Below are positions 24,501 through 39,500 of a stretch of DNA of 64,000 nt, piece after piece; position 1 is the first letter of the stretch, and every line of letters begins with the position of its first letter. Under the pieces are notes generated by a model that was not told the DNA's origin, did not search any database, and saw only the letters and a program-made list of their open reading frames with translations. The stretch spans positions 331,409,527 to 331,473,526 of the forward strand of contig OZ005651.1 in assembly GCA_963930645.1 (NCBI GenBank), written 5' to 3'. Source of the stretch: Salticus scenicus. Its lineage: Eukaryota; Arthropoda; Arachnida; Araneae; Salticidae. The position numbers and the translations under genes are program-made.

Positions 24501-27500
24501 GCCTTTCAGGTATTGCATACATAAAAATTATGAAATTTTCACATTTAAGGTAATTTATTTAATTTTGCCCTTGAAATTTAGGAACAAATATTTGTCCTCA
24601 AATTCAATTTCAAAAATTTGGTTGCCCTATAATGATAAAAATAAATATGTTTCTATAAAGTTTTTGTTGCTGCTATTATTATTATTATTTTTTTTTTTTA
24701 AGTTACATAAAATTTAATTATTAATTGCAAATTTTACAATTGCAATTTCAGCAAATTTTACAATAGTTGCAATTTTTACAAACAGTAGTGTGTATATATA
24801 TATATATATACATACATACATATATCAGAGCTAACAACCTCATGACTAAAAATTTAGGAGCAAGAGACTTAAAAAATCGGAGCAAACAAGAAAAAAATTG
24901 GAGCAATTATTATAATGCAAAAATTTTAAATAAGATTTCCATATATAATCTACATTTACTCAGTCTTAATATAGATTTCTTTAAATCAATGAAACTATCA
25001 AAGAATGATTAAATAAACAGCACGGAAAAAAAATAATTATATAAATTTTATTATTAATTCTATTCTAGTATACTATACTTATAATTCTGACTCACACTAC
25101 AAAGATTTAACTTTGTGGATGTTATATAACCAAATTGAGAATTTAAAATCACTAAATAACACTTTTTTTTTTTTTTTTTTTACAATTAACAAGAAAACAA
25201 AATTATAGTTTTTGTTTTGAAATAGAACAATACATTAAGAATATTTTTTAATTCATAAAAAAAGAAAAATAATAAGATGAGTTTCCTTAAAAACAACAGG
25301 AGTGATCCTTATGTTGTAGACTGAGAAAGCTTGAACATTGGAGGATGTTTAATCTGATTTCTAGCTAGAGCTTGAGAGGAAGGGGGGGGGGGATAATATG
25401 AGTGAGAATTAACTTTATTACTTCATTATAGGTTTTTAAGTCTAATAAAGCAAGTGTAAAATGAATATTGACATTTATTTTGTGGGTGGGAAAAATAGTA
25501 ACAAATGGCTTCTGCAGAGCATTTAATCGCTAATCGCTAGTTGGAAATAAGAAAAGAAGGGGGGGGAGTAAAAAGCATTTACATGAACTAGAAATATTGA
25601 ATAATTACATTTCTTTATACGCTCCAGAATCTCACATAATAAGTTTAAAATTAATGTTACTAACATTCATGTTGTGGATGGAAAAAGATTTGAAATCAAC
25701 ACTTCCGTGGAGCGTTTGATTCACAATAATAGTTAAAGGGGTTTCTTTTTATAAAAGAACGATATTTGTGACTTTTTAATATACGTAAGGAATCAATTTA
25801 ATATTGGAAGATGGAAAATTAGCTTAAAAATTTGAAAACTTCTGCCAAAAACTGAAAATTTGGCAAAAAAATAAAGAGAAAATAATAAATATCAAGTTAG
25901 AAAAAACTGAGTTTCCGATAATTTTCTGATTAACAGAGAACACTGATGAAAATCTGAGCCCTTGGCAGCTATGAGATATATATATTACGATTTGTTTTCC
26001 TGGTTTCTACACATTGTAGCGATGATACATTTCCTACGCAATGAATATTATATATGGTATATGACAAAAACTTCTTTTAATCATGTGATAACTTTATATC
26101 TTAAGATTTAATGAATCAGACAAATATATTTTTGTAACATGAAGGAAATGCACAGCTACTATAAAAATCTGTTTTAATATATTTTTTTAAACCTTTACAT
26201 TTTATACTTTATTTTAAGATTATTTATGTACAATGTCAATATAAAATTCAATGAAAACTTACTGTTCATAAGCTTAAAATTTTTACTCAGATATGTGCAC
26301 ATATCCTCAGCATAAACAATCATTATGCTTTATTTGTAAAAACTGTAAAGAAAATGTCTGCTTTTTTCTAAAATAAATGTCATTTATCGTAATACCTAAA
26401 TTTTACAGCAATATAAGTAATTTTATGAAAATTAAATGACTAGTACAAGTATTGTTTTTAGTAAAATTTAAAAAAGATCATAAATAGTATTTTTCTCTCT
26501 TATAAACATAGTTCAACACAGGAATACAAATGAATAAACAACTGCACAAATAGAGAAAGTAAAATTTTTAGCATTGAGAAATAAATTTTAACATACCTTT
26601 AGAATGAAGAAATTTTAATGCTTTTGCAATATCTCTAATTATGTGGCTTGCTTCATTTTCAGTGAAATGGACTCTCTTTTGAATATGAGCCAGTAAAGGT
26701 CCTAATTAAAGAAAAAGAAAAAAAAAAAAAAAAGCAGCTGCTTTTTAGTATTTGTATACACTTAGCAAGATGCTTTAAAAAAATTTATAACAGTAATATA
26801 AAGTTTTACTTACCTCCATACACTTTCTCAAAGATTAAATAAAATCTAAAAAATAAAAGAAATACAAAGTTATACAACAGAATTAATGCAACAGATTTTC
26901 TGAAAGTATATAAATATTTATGCTAGTATGTTTAGAACAAATTTTGAAACCCCTACATTGAACAATAAATCTGAAATCATTATAAATTGATAAAATGACT
27001 TTAGAAATGTATCAAGACCATATTTTACAGGGATAAATTACAGATTGTCGAGGTCAGATAAAAAGTCTTATTCTCTGAAGAAAATTGTTTATAGAATTAC
27101 ACCTAACTCATGAAAAATCTTCAATGTCTTGAATGCCAAAGAAAAAAACTGAAAAGCAGACAGCTGTTTTGGTAGCATTTAGCATACAGTCTTCAGTACA
27201 TGCTATAGCTAAAGTTCTCAAATGATATGATTTAAAATAATTTTTTCACCTTCTAAAAAACTAACCCTTTCTCAGTTAAAAGATTTTATAGATATGTACA
27301 GCCCTTGGGTCATTTATAGTATTTCCTGTCAATGCAGATGCACTGAAGACTGTACACTAACTGAAACAGCTGTCTGTTATTCAATTTTCTCTTTGACATT
27401 CAAGACACTGAAGACATTTCCTCATCAAGTCTTCTTTTAACCATTAAAATGCCTAATTTTTTTTTAAATCAATTTTCAAATGTTTTTCAGCTTTCATTTC

Positions 27501-30500
27501 TTAAATAAATCATAGGAAAAATACTTTTAAAAAAAATCATAATTTTTTAAGTATGGCTTACGGCTAAAAAGTAAGTTATTGCCAATCGGCAACATTAATC
27601 TTTAATTGAAAAAATTTTCCCTCGATAAAACTCTAAATATGGACTACATACTTTACCATGTAATACAGTATGGAACCGTTTAAAAATTACAATTTTTTTT
27701 TAAATAAAATTAATGGTTTAACATTGTAATCTGAAACAATTAAATGTAAAAGAAATATTCAATAAATAATTCTATTTAATTTTGTTATATTTATTTAAAA
27801 TAAGCAGTACTTAAATATTTCACAAGGAGTGTAAGTTAAAGGTCATGATGGACAATATAAGATAGCTTTTAGTTCTGAAAAAATGGCGATAGATGGCACC
27901 ACTATACAATATCATAAAGGTGATAATTTTAGTTATCTGGAAAGGGTTGGGTGAAATGGGGATAATTGGCCCTATACTGAATTTATTTTATTATTTTATT
28001 TATTCATTTATTTATTAGGAGGAGGGAGTTGATAATTAAAATCAAATAACTTTTAAAAAATTATGAATATTTTGCCCTTTCATGGACATAAAAAAAAAAA
28101 AAAAAGCAATCTTCATGAGAAATAAAAAGAAAAGCCTGTAAAATCAGGTCATAATTTTTTAATCTTTAGTCATATTCAATGTTTTAAAATCATTGGCTAA
28201 TCATATTTAAAAATACTTGGATTTGGGCAGATTTTGATTTTTATGGAAAGTTTCAGTTTCGTCCCATTATAACTTATTAACTAAAAAATATTTTTAAATT
28301 CCGTTTTTATATTCAGAAACTTCACAACTATTAAACAATTTATAGCTTTCTAAAAAAAATTTTTTTTTTTTTTAATATTTTATTTTGAGGTTGTAAAATG
28401 ACGATTTCCACAAAGTAAAAATTTTTCATTTTTGAGCTTAAAAATGAAATCTTATAAATAAAAAAAACCCCACAAATTTTTAGACAGCGATAAATTGTTT
28501 AATACAGTGGAGGATCTTTATAATGCACACCTTGGAACCAGAAGTAGAGCATATTATAGAATTTTGCATTATACAGATAATCTTACAAATTGTAAAACTT
28601 ATCGAGTTATTATAGTCAAATATTGCCTGGAATAGATTGTAATATTTACATTTAAGAACCATTTCAAAAGACAAATTTTTTCATAGCATGAAATATAGAA
28701 TTCAATAAAATTTAACATTTACATAAATGATTATTTAAATAATTTACAGTAGAACACCATTTATGCATTTTTCAAGGGATTGTTCCTAAGAAACGTATAA
28801 ATGAAAAAAACATACAACTGAAAATTTGTTTTAACACATTAATACACAATAAAAGGGTTATATTAATAATAAAAATCTAATAAATTTTCATGATTTGCTT
28901 TGCATTTGGTCGACTAAGATATTTTTTTTTTATGAAACTTAAAATAATTTTAAAAGATAAGATAAAATTTAAAAAGGATAATTAAAAATACAGAAATTCA
29001 GAAAAATATCTTAAGGTTTAGTCTTTCGTCTTTAAAAAGAGGAAATTCTTCCTTAATCACACGTATATACGAATACATGTATTAGAAATTTCAAGTTTCT
29101 CATTTGATATTTAATTCCAACATGCCTTTACTTATTTTAATGCATGTGATTAACAGTTTCTGATGCTGACTGTAATAATTGTATTCTTTCTTTATTAATT
29201 AAAAACTATGAATTAGGAATATAAAGATTAAAGAATGTTTCAAACATTTATTTTAGTTGTGTGTGAATATTTCTACTTGCCAGATAAGTTTCTCAAAAGA
29301 AAATTTATGTTTACATCCGATCAGTAGTGCATTTTATAGATCATTGTGTTATATAGAATAGCATTATAAATATCTTCAGCTGTAGTTGTAAATTTTCGGA
29401 AAGTGAAAACTGAATTTAAAACCATGTATTAGTTAATGAATTATAATGGGACAAAATTTCTCACAGAATAACATTGGCTTTGGCTTTCGGAGACAATAGG
29501 TAGAGAATCCCCTTAACACGTTGAATGCCATGTCAGCCATCAGTGGCTGACACTGAACTTTCCATTTAGGTCATGTCAACCACTGGTAGCTAATAGTGTT
29601 AAATATAATATAAAGCCGCATCAACCACTGGTGGCTGACAGTGTAAAATATGATATAAAACTAAAAAAAAATATTTTTTAAGTAATTACTGAAAACGTAT
29701 TCAAAATTTACTTAATTTTTTATTGAAACTTTGATTTTATTGAAACATAGTAAACATAACATGCTTCTAAACCACATGCATGGCCTAATGGGGATTTCCT
29801 TCAGAATTCGTGTGGTGCTCAATATGAAGGGTTAATACAGAATTACACATTATTTAAATGATATTTTAAAATTCCGATTTCCCATTCTTGAAAATTCATA
29901 TCTTAAATTGGTGCCCAATTATTATTATTATTATTTTATTATTATTATTTTTTTTTTTTTTTGAGTAAAAAAAAAAATTAAGTACATTTTTTTCAATTTT
30001 AGCTACTAAAATAAAATGCTAAAAATTGAAATAAATTTTTGGAAAATGACAGTACCAATTGAATGACTGAATTTTCTTAATGTAAAAACAGAATGAAAAA
30101 TAAAATTACATTAGATAATGAGTAATTCTATAAACAAATTTCTCTATATGGGATATGGTGACTGGAGACTAGAAAATTGTAATGGAGAGACTGAAGCCTT
30201 ACGAGTGGACAATATCTAATCTCACAGATAGCTTCATTCCCAAATGATTTTTTTTTTTTTTTTTAATTCTGTTTTCAGATTTAGAAAATTCACAATTGTC
30301 AAATTAGTACTCATTTCTCAAAACTTAATTTTCAAAATTTTTATATTTCAATTTTGAGTTCAAAAATACAAATTTTCCCCCAAAGTATATTTTTCTCATT
30401 TTTGAACTCAAAATATAAAAATTTAAAAAATCAATTTTTGGAAAATGAGTAGTAATTTAATGATTGTGAATTTTCTGAATGTGAAAACACAACTTTAAAT

Positions 30501-33500
30501 ATATATATTATTAGGTATTGAGTATTTATGGAAACAAATTTTCTTACAGAATAACATGTGCCACGGCTGTCGGCAAGATTAGGAATTGTTCACTCTTAAT
30601 GCTCATATTTAAAATATTACAATTTTAAAGAATTTTAAGTGCATCTCATTTTGCTAATTTCATTAATTAAATTTATGCAATCAGTTTTTCCCCAGGCAGT
30701 TTCAGGAGGGTGCTGTGCTCTGCCTGCCCTTTGGTTGAAGAAATAGAATCTTTCTTGCCTCTTAACTAAAAAAAAAAAATTGCACCCTTATTGCCTCTTG
30801 TAATGGAGCGTAAATTTAAGAGAAAACATCCTGCCGACTGAAGAATAAAGTGACTTAATATATCGCAGATAAATGCTATACATAACTTGTGTATGATCAC
30901 CAATATTTATTTATTAGTAACAAGCCAAAGTAAAGAAAGTTAAAAATGTATTCATTATATGCACACTTAGAACAGAATTTTGAAATGAGTCTGGATTTTA
31001 AATGTCATCCTAAAAATCCAGAAATGCCTTTAAAGGTTTTTTTTTTTTTTTTTTTTTTTAACTCGCACTGCCCTGCCCTTTTCTTAAAACCCAAGAAAAA
31101 CTCTAGTATAATCACACTAACTATCATATAGACACTAAGCTAAAGCAAGGCTGTAGCTTACAGGGGAAGAATTCAAGTCAAACAAAAACTTTGATGTGAT
31201 TATTTAATAAACAGCTTATTAAAACATTTACTATAACTTATTTTGTGGTAATTTACCTTGTTTCTTCTTCAAAATACTGTATAAGTTGAATAATATTTTC
31301 ATGACCTTCACAATGGTGGAAGGTTTCTATTTCTTTAAAAACTTTATTTCTTGGATTTTTGGCTTCTTTTTCAATGATCTACAAAGTTTAAATATATATA
31401 TATGTTTAATGAAAGCTTTTATTGCAAACTGAATAAATACAATTTGGCAAGTTACACATTATAATATATACAAAACTAATTTCCTAAATACATCATTTAA
31501 GCAACATATTGAATGACTAGATACTCAAAGCTAAACACCCATAACAGAAATAGAAATTAAAAGAATACAACAAGAAATGTGAGAATGGCCATAAGAAAAT
31601 ACATTAGAAACAGGCTAAAGACTGTAAGAGGATTGGGCGATGTATCAATTAATCGAGAAATATCGATTTAATGCTTATATTGCTAAATCTATTTAAACTT
31701 AGATCGATACTTGCTAATATTGGTTTTATATCTATATCACTAAATTGATTTAAGCATATGCCAATTTATGCTAACATCAATTTTCTATCTGTATCGCTAA
31801 ATTAATTTAAGCTTACATCAATTCTTGCCTTTATCAATTTTATATCTATATTGCTACATCGATTTATGTTTAGCCAGTTTTTGATGTATACATTAATTGT
31901 TGTGGAGTCTATCAGTGACATGCATCATATCGAAACCAACTATTACTTATACAAAAATGGACATTGATTTATCTTGACTGCTGATGCTCTGACTGAAGGT
32001 TATGATCCGATCCTTATAAAATTTTGAATTAATAGTCAGTTAGATGTTAGTACAACAAAGAGAAAGACTGCATCGTAGGAATTGGGAGGGGAGGGTCTTA
32101 CTCCCTATATTGCCTTATCTTAAAAAATTATAGCCTGAACTTCACAAAATTTTAAATTTAGGGTTGAATAGGTGTTAGTATGACAAAGACTGATTCCTTG
32201 AAAGAGGGGAGGGTCTTACTGTCTTATGATGGAAACCTCCTAATTTAATGGAAAGCATCTGGACCCCTTTCTCCTATGGTGCTAGGTATTTTAGAAAGTT
32301 ACCATGAGATCTACACGAAATTTTTAAATAGAATTCGGTTGGATATAAAGAAAACTACTTTGCTTCAATTAGAGTGAATGAATTATTTAAATTTAGAAGT
32401 AGTAAAGAATTAGAATGAAAAACATGTGGTATATTATGGATGATTGATGCATGAATTACATAAGTCACTAACAATTTTATTGCTCTACAAATATAAACTG
32501 TTGTACGAGTTTTTTTAATGACAGATACTCCCAAACACCTTACTACTATTATCTATTCCAAGGTCCCATGTTTTTCTTCTCATATACAACAAGTATTTTC
32601 ATAGTTAGCCAGGTTAACAAAAATTCACAATCATGAATTTTCAAGAAAATTTGTTGCAACTTTTTCATCATCGGGATGGATTCCTTGGCTGTCGATTATA
32701 TGACCCAGAAACTTTATACTTTTAGTTGAAAAAATACATTTTTTCCCATTTAAAGTCAAGTTGGCATCTTTTAATCTCTTGCAAACCTCTCTTAATCTTT
32801 GATCATGTTCTTCTTGAGTGGATCCCCAAATCAGACTATCGTGCATGTAACAAGCAGTGCCACTTAAATTCTCTAACAACTGAGACATTCTTCTTTGAAA
32901 ATGTTCTGGAGCTGATGAGATTACAAACGCTAATCTTAGAAATCTATCTCCCAAATGGTGTAATAAAGGTAGTGAGAAATGAAGACTTTTCATCTAACGG
33001 TATTTGCCAAAAACCTGAGTTTGCATTCAATTTTGAAAATATCTTGGCATCTGATAAAAGACAATGTATATTCAGCACTGGGTAGAAGGTGCAATTCTCT
33101 CAAAATATTTCTGTTAAGCTGTGTCAAATCCACACATATTCAGAGTTGTCCATCTTTCTTTGGAACTACGACTATTGGCGAACACCATTCTGCAGGCTCA
33201 CTTTTGCTCCACCATCTTCTTTAATGCATCTTCGGTTTTCTTGAGTAAGGGTATAGGAACACATTGAGGTGAGGTAACTGCATATGGAACACTTTCTTCA
33301 GCTGTATTGAATAACAACCTTTCATCAGTCCAAGTCCTTCAAAGAGTTCTGGGAATTCTATTCTAGGGTTGTTGACTACTACTTGATCAAAACTGCTTAG
33401 CCCGATCTTTGAGCATTTTCGACATTTGGCATCTCTAGCAGGACACATTCTTCTGTCGTGTTTTTGTTTCCCACACCATTTACACTTTTCATCTTCCTGT

Positions 33501-36500
33501 GAAAATTTAATATTTCTCGGCATTGTGCTTTTCACGTTAAATTTATTCTCCTTTTTATTTTGGAAATTATTCTGGTAACGAACAGTTTTATTTGAGCCCA
33601 TAATGTTTAAAGAAGTGACTCTTTTAGCTTCGCCAAGTTTTAGTTGTTGTTTAATGGATTCACTGAGACATACCTTTTCTATAACTTTTGTTAATATTAA
33701 TTCACTATCTAATTGTAACTTTTTGCTTAGGGCTTTTTCTCTCTTATTCCAACTACAATTCTGTCCCTAATCAATTCATCATGTAAATTTCCATATTCGC
33801 AACTCTCAGGTAGACGATTTAGTGCCGTAATAAAGTCATTAACTCTTCCACTTTCGAGTTGAATATGCTTATTAAACTGTGTTCGCTCGAAAATAGTATT
33901 CTTTTTACTATAAATTTCATTGAATTTTTTCAGGACTATTTGATATCTTCTGCTTCTTCTGTACTTAACTGGAACAAAGCAAAAATATCTTCAGCTTTAT
34001 CGCCCATGATGTAAATCAATAAGTTTATTTGCTCACCATCCGATTGCTTGTTCAAACCAGATGCAACTATATCATTCAAAATGAGTTATCCATTATGACC
34101 AATTAGCTGGAGTAGAAAATGTAAATGGTTCTGGTGGCGTAGCTTGAAATGAATGTGTTACAACACTAATTTAATCAGTTTTCATCGTAGTTGAAAGTTT
34201 TAGAATAGGCTTCGCTCAATATCGGTAAATGCAAAACAAATTACTTACAGTATTTTCACTTTACTGCTTTTCCGCTGCCACCATGTGATGTTTTTCCTAT
34301 ACAGGTTTAACGGAGGCTCTAAATATTGCTTAACTAAGCATAGAATCCATTGCTAGCTGTTTAAATTATAACTTTATTCAACAGGCACAAAACACAAAAC
34401 ATATAGAAAAACAACCATTTTTAAACTCTAAACTAATAACAATTTTAACACAGAACGTGCGCTCGCATGACTAAAACCATGGAGTTACGTTATAACACAC
34501 CTTATTTTACTTTTTATGACACTGTCAAAATATCAGAAACAGTAGTTTTTAAAGGGAAGTTTTAATGCAATTAAAGCTTTGCTATATTCTACACTGAAGT
34601 TGTGTTTATAATTAGTTATATAAACTTTCAATTTTTTTTTTTTTTTTTTTTTTTTGGGGGTTATAGTTAATTCTCTGAAAGGTAGACTCAGTATTTTGTA
34701 TAATATAATTTTAATTCAGTATCTTATATGCATAAATTTATTATTAAGTTCCAGTTGAATACTGTGAAAATTTAGTAAGCTATTAGCAATATAGTGTGCT
34801 GCATTTCAGTTACTTTTTAAAAGAACATTGATATTGCAGTGATTTTTCCCAAACTATATTTTCTTTTTTTTAGCCATAAATAGGAGGGTAATAACACTGA
34901 ATTACATAAAAGGTTATATGCTATATAAAACTAAGGTAATTTATATCTTATAAACTGCTTTATTTAGACAAAAATAAGATTAATCGAGAATAATTTAAGA
35001 GTAAAATGAATGTGTGGGGGGGGGGGGGGGGGGGGAAAGCTATCATATAGCTACTTTTAGAAATTAACCTAAATGCAGCTTCTCAACATTCACTGATATT
35101 TTTCTGTATTTTCTTAACTTTTAACTAACTTGCACTTTCACATAAATGTGATTATAACCGCCACTCTTTCTGTACATGGGTAGTTAAAAGTGACTTTCAG
35201 TAAAATTATGAGTAGTTAGTTGAAAGTGAATTTCTGCAAATTTCTGTACCATGCAGAATATTTAATACAAAATATTTATTTCAAATTTCAAAGTAAAAAT
35301 CTTGTAAGCATTTTACAAATTTTAAGTAAAGTCTCCACATGTTATAAAGAAAAAAAATTAGAAGGAAGAAACCTAATTAAAAAAAAAAAAAAAAAAAATC
35401 TTAATATCTTTGTGATTACAGGTGTTAATTCTAATAAATTACAAATAGTGCAAAAAGCAATTAAAATGCTGGTAAAAATTACAGATAATTTCTACTTCCT
35501 TAGTGTAGCAGTTTTGCTCAAATACATATAAACAAATATTGTTATTTGTCCATAAAAGGCTGTTATGACAAACTTTTAATTAAAAGTGCAAGTTTAAGCA
35601 TGTTTATACCAATTGAAAAACAATGCACAAAAATTTTTCATAAATTCTAAAATATTTAGAATTCAAAAGAGTCCAGATCATTTGATCATATAGTTTATAT
35701 CAAATAAATTCAAAATGAAAAGAGTAAAAATTCTATTTATTCAAAAGATAAATTCATAAATATTACCTTAACAGCAAATTCTAGCCCAGAATGCTTATTA
35801 ACACAAGTCCTAACCGATGCATAAGCTCCCTCGCCTAAAACCTCATCAGTAAGAGTGTATAAATCTAGAATAAAACACAATTTAAGATTTGATAAAATTA
35901 GATCATGAAAGACAATCTCAAATTTAGAACTCATGATTTCAAAAGTAAGTCATGTTTTATTACAATTTTCTTATACAGAGAATAATGCAAGGTTTAAGCT
36001 GTGTTTATAATTTCTTTAGTAAAAAAGCTAAAATCAGAAAAGTGTCATTAGCAAAATGCTAAAGTAATATTAGACTTAAGAATATCTGCTTGTATACTAT
36101 TCTACATGCTTTTATACATTTTTTTTTTTTTTTTTTTTTGCAAACTAAATTTAATCATTACATATCTGAAAATATTTGGAGCGACTTCCATAGACTTTCT
36201 GAACAGTTAGTAATTACCACGTATTTAAACAAATTTGAATCTCTGAATATTTCAGTAAACAAATAAAAGTGAAAATCATGTATGTGTGTTTTCATCCCAA
36301 ATTCATTTATATGTTCAATGAACGTAACATCTGAAACTTTTGGGCAGCCCTGTAAAAGAAAATAAATGTTGAGCATACCATTTCAGTAATGATCATTCTG
36401 TAGGAAAATTCTAAAACATTATTTTGTTTCACTCTTTTAAATAATTTAAGAAAATTAGTTCCCAAAGGATGCAATATATATATAAAATCCTTTACACTTC

Positions 36501-39500
36501 TCTGTAAAACAACTATGCATAATACACCCATTATTTCATATAATGATCATATATTAGTAAAACAATATAATGTATGCCAAGTTTTTTTAAATTTTTATTT
36601 TGTGAAAAAGAATTTATCTTAATATATATATATGGGAAGTCTGGTGATAACCCCATATTACCCAGAAACTAAAGGAACACATATCTAGCATAAGGCTCTC
36701 TTCAGACAGTCAAATGAACACAGCTGCTAACAACCGATTCCCCCTATGGGCAAAGATATGATTTTCTATGAAGCCACGTAACCAAATTAGTCCAGCATTA
36801 AGACTATATTTGGCATTTATGTAGGAAAATGAGCAACAAAATTATCCTTTTATTATTATAATCCTGTAAGATAGCATACCCAGTCTAATTCATTGTCCTT
36901 ATGACAGTATATTCTACCCAAATATACAGTTGTAGAAATGTTTCCCTACATTAATTTTATCTGGCAGAGACAGGAGATATGACACATAGTATTAAGTTAA
37001 AAAAAATAAGAAATTCAATTATAAGAGCAGCGACTCACTGCCTCTTTGGAATCCTGAAAAAAAAAATCCAAATTTGAAATTTGTATATAATTTTAGATGA
37101 AGAAATAAATGCAATAGAAAAATGATTTCTCAGCTTAACTTTATTTTGATTTGATGTTATATTAGACAAGCCATTTAGAATCTGAAATTATGTTAAAATA
37201 CTGTAAAGATTGAAAAAATATTACCACAGAAAGTTTGTCTGATATTGATTCATTAGAACTTTGTGGAGAATCAAAATTACCTGTAATTGCTATCCAAGCG
37301 ATTTTAATCGTCAAAAGAATGAGATATATTCCTTTAAAAATAAATAAATAAATAGTGATGTTAAATCTGATTAAAAAATTAGAAAGCTTGGTAGTTATAA
37401 GATATTTGGCAAGAACTTTTCAAATAAATCATCAGAAACAGTTTCAAACAAGCAAGTTTTCCGAAATTTAGTTTCAAGGAAATTCATTGGAAGTTCCCTG
37501 CAAAGACGTTGACAGTAAAAGCAGTACCATAAATAAGATATTAATTGCAGAGAATAATGAAGACATCAATGATATTCTAAATATTAGTAAATTTACAATT
37601 TTAAAAAATGTTGGAGGCAAGTAACAACTTCAGGATACTTTCGAAAATCAAGAAAGTGGTAAAGAATAGTTTGAAAATATCAATTGTTTATTATATATAT
37701 TTTTCCCCAGTGTTCAAAATCACATCAAAACTTTATGATTAATATCTTTGCAAAAACTTAAATATGTAAGTATTTATGCACAAAATTAAATCTATAGAAA
37801 CAATTTTTGTATGTAGGCTACTTGTATTAATTTTATTCTTTATTATGTAAATTATATTAAAAGAAATTATCTTCAATTAATAAAATTTCTTTTGGCACAA
37901 TTGTATTTTATAATACAGATAATTTGCATAATTAATTCAAATGGTCAATCATCATTTAAGAAAATTATACTGTTTCTCATTGTAGCAATGCCTTCGACGC
38001 CATTCAAATGTAGATAATCCTAACTTGCCAATGGTCAATGGGTTAACCTTTTGTCCAGAGGTACGGCACTGGATTACTACCCAAATGTCCCTGGTTCGAA
38101 TACAACCTACCGCAATACGCACTTTCTTCATTGGTGACCGCGGACGAAGCAACAAGCTATCAACTCCACTCTATGGCAATAGATGACAGCACCACGAAAC
38201 CCTCCGAGCATCAAAGCCTGTCATCATGCCCTATGCCTACAACTTGACAAGCGGGCAACTGACAGCACCATCTGGTCATCTCTACCGTCTAAACGAGTAA
38301 CATCGCTCGTACGACGGCATACTCTCTAGGAGGGGGTGATGCCGTCAACCTGCAGTGATGCCATCAACGCCATTCAAATGTAGATAATCCTAACTTACCG
38401 ATGGACAATGGGTACGGATCTGGATTACTACCAAAACGACCTTGGTTCGAAGACAACCTATTGCCAACACGCATTTTCCTTCATGCTACGAGTCATTAAC
38501 TTTGCTCTATGGCAATAGATGGCAGCACCACAAAAACCCTCCGAGCAACAAAGCCTGTGAATTGCTGTTCTCACAGTATAAAAAGGTCGTCACGCCCCAC
38601 GCCTTCAACTCGCCGCATCAACAAACACAACTGCTCCTTCAACTTGGTAAAACGGGGCAACTGACAGCATAATCTAGTCATAGCTACCGACTACAGCAGT
38701 AATATCGCTCGTACCATGGTGTACTCTATAGGAGGGGGAGTACTGTAGCGACACCATCAACGCCATTCAAATGTAGATAATCCTAACTTACAAATGGACA
38801 ATGGGTTAACCTTTTGTCCAGAGGTACGGTGCTGGATTACTACCCAAACGTCCCTGGTTCAAATACAACCTACCACAACACTCAATACAATTCATATTTT
38901 GCAAGTAGTTACGCCATTTGCAACCATTATTAAATCAATTTTTAAGAAAAGGGCATCATTTCACAGATTATTTTTGATCAATTTGATATAGCAACCATTT
39001 GATATAACGACCTAAACAGGATCTTCCTGATGGGGTCATTGTAACATAGCAGAAACTTTGTTTTCTAGGAAAATGCTTTAGCATTTGATAGAAATTCAAT
39101 GTTAGGAGTTTGAGATTATAATTATAATTTAAATTTTCCTTATCTCCAGGAAAATTAGCTTTTACTAGTAAACTGCGCTCCGCACAGGACAAACAAGTAA
39201 GAAAGATATTTCAAAAAATAAAAATCACTGTATTTGCACTGCAGAGGACTTTTACTATGATACTGAGGGAACATGGTCATCCAGCTACTATTATGCAATG
39301 TATGTTTTCATACGAAAATTATATCAACAGTACATGCATTACCGCATACATTAAATACTGTTACTAAAGTTACAAATATTTGAAATAATCATTAAACTGC
39401 AGAATAAGAAACTTGTACATTGTGGCCATAACAAAACTTTCCTTCATATTTTCCTATTCAAAGTCACTCAGTACAAATTATTTATTAAAATTATTTTCTA

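Larger units (their letters stand above)
26846..31256 (-). other. Mnk: Mnk intron (4.4 kb)
   Basis: Contains a foldback (27107-27430), a pogo-like element (28503-29384), a palindromic minisatellite (29531-29650) and several copies of an AT-rich dispersed repeat. No gene recognised. Confidence 0.82.
32631..34499 (-). mobile_element. Ty3/Gypsy LTR retrotransposon remnant, 5' part with internal deletion
   Basis: On the minus strand, in order: a 216-bp LTR (34499-34284, TGTG...CACA), a primer-binding site abutting it, gag (about 34150-33420) and a partial reverse transcriptase (about 33400-32640). Protease is missing and the element ends inside the pol region with no 3' LTR found. Stops and frameshifts interrupt gag and RT. 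It sits in a Mnk intron in the same orientation as the gene. Confidence 0.85.
31379..35766 (-). other. Mnk: Mnk intron (4.4 kb)
   Basis: Holds a 57-bp-period repeat (31663-31870), old imperfect repeats around 31990-32215 (gggagggtcttact motif twice), the Gypsy remnant (32630-34499), poly-T at 34631-34655 and a pure G run of about 22 at 35014-35035. Confidence 0.85.

Noticed and set aside
37981..38885. CRISPR-like array
   Set aside because: Only three units of 370-390 bp in a metazoan intron; no short repeats with unique spacers.
38442..38991. Two plus-strand frames in the tandem repeat
   Set aside because: They lie across repeat units with tRNA-like boxes and show no protein similarity.
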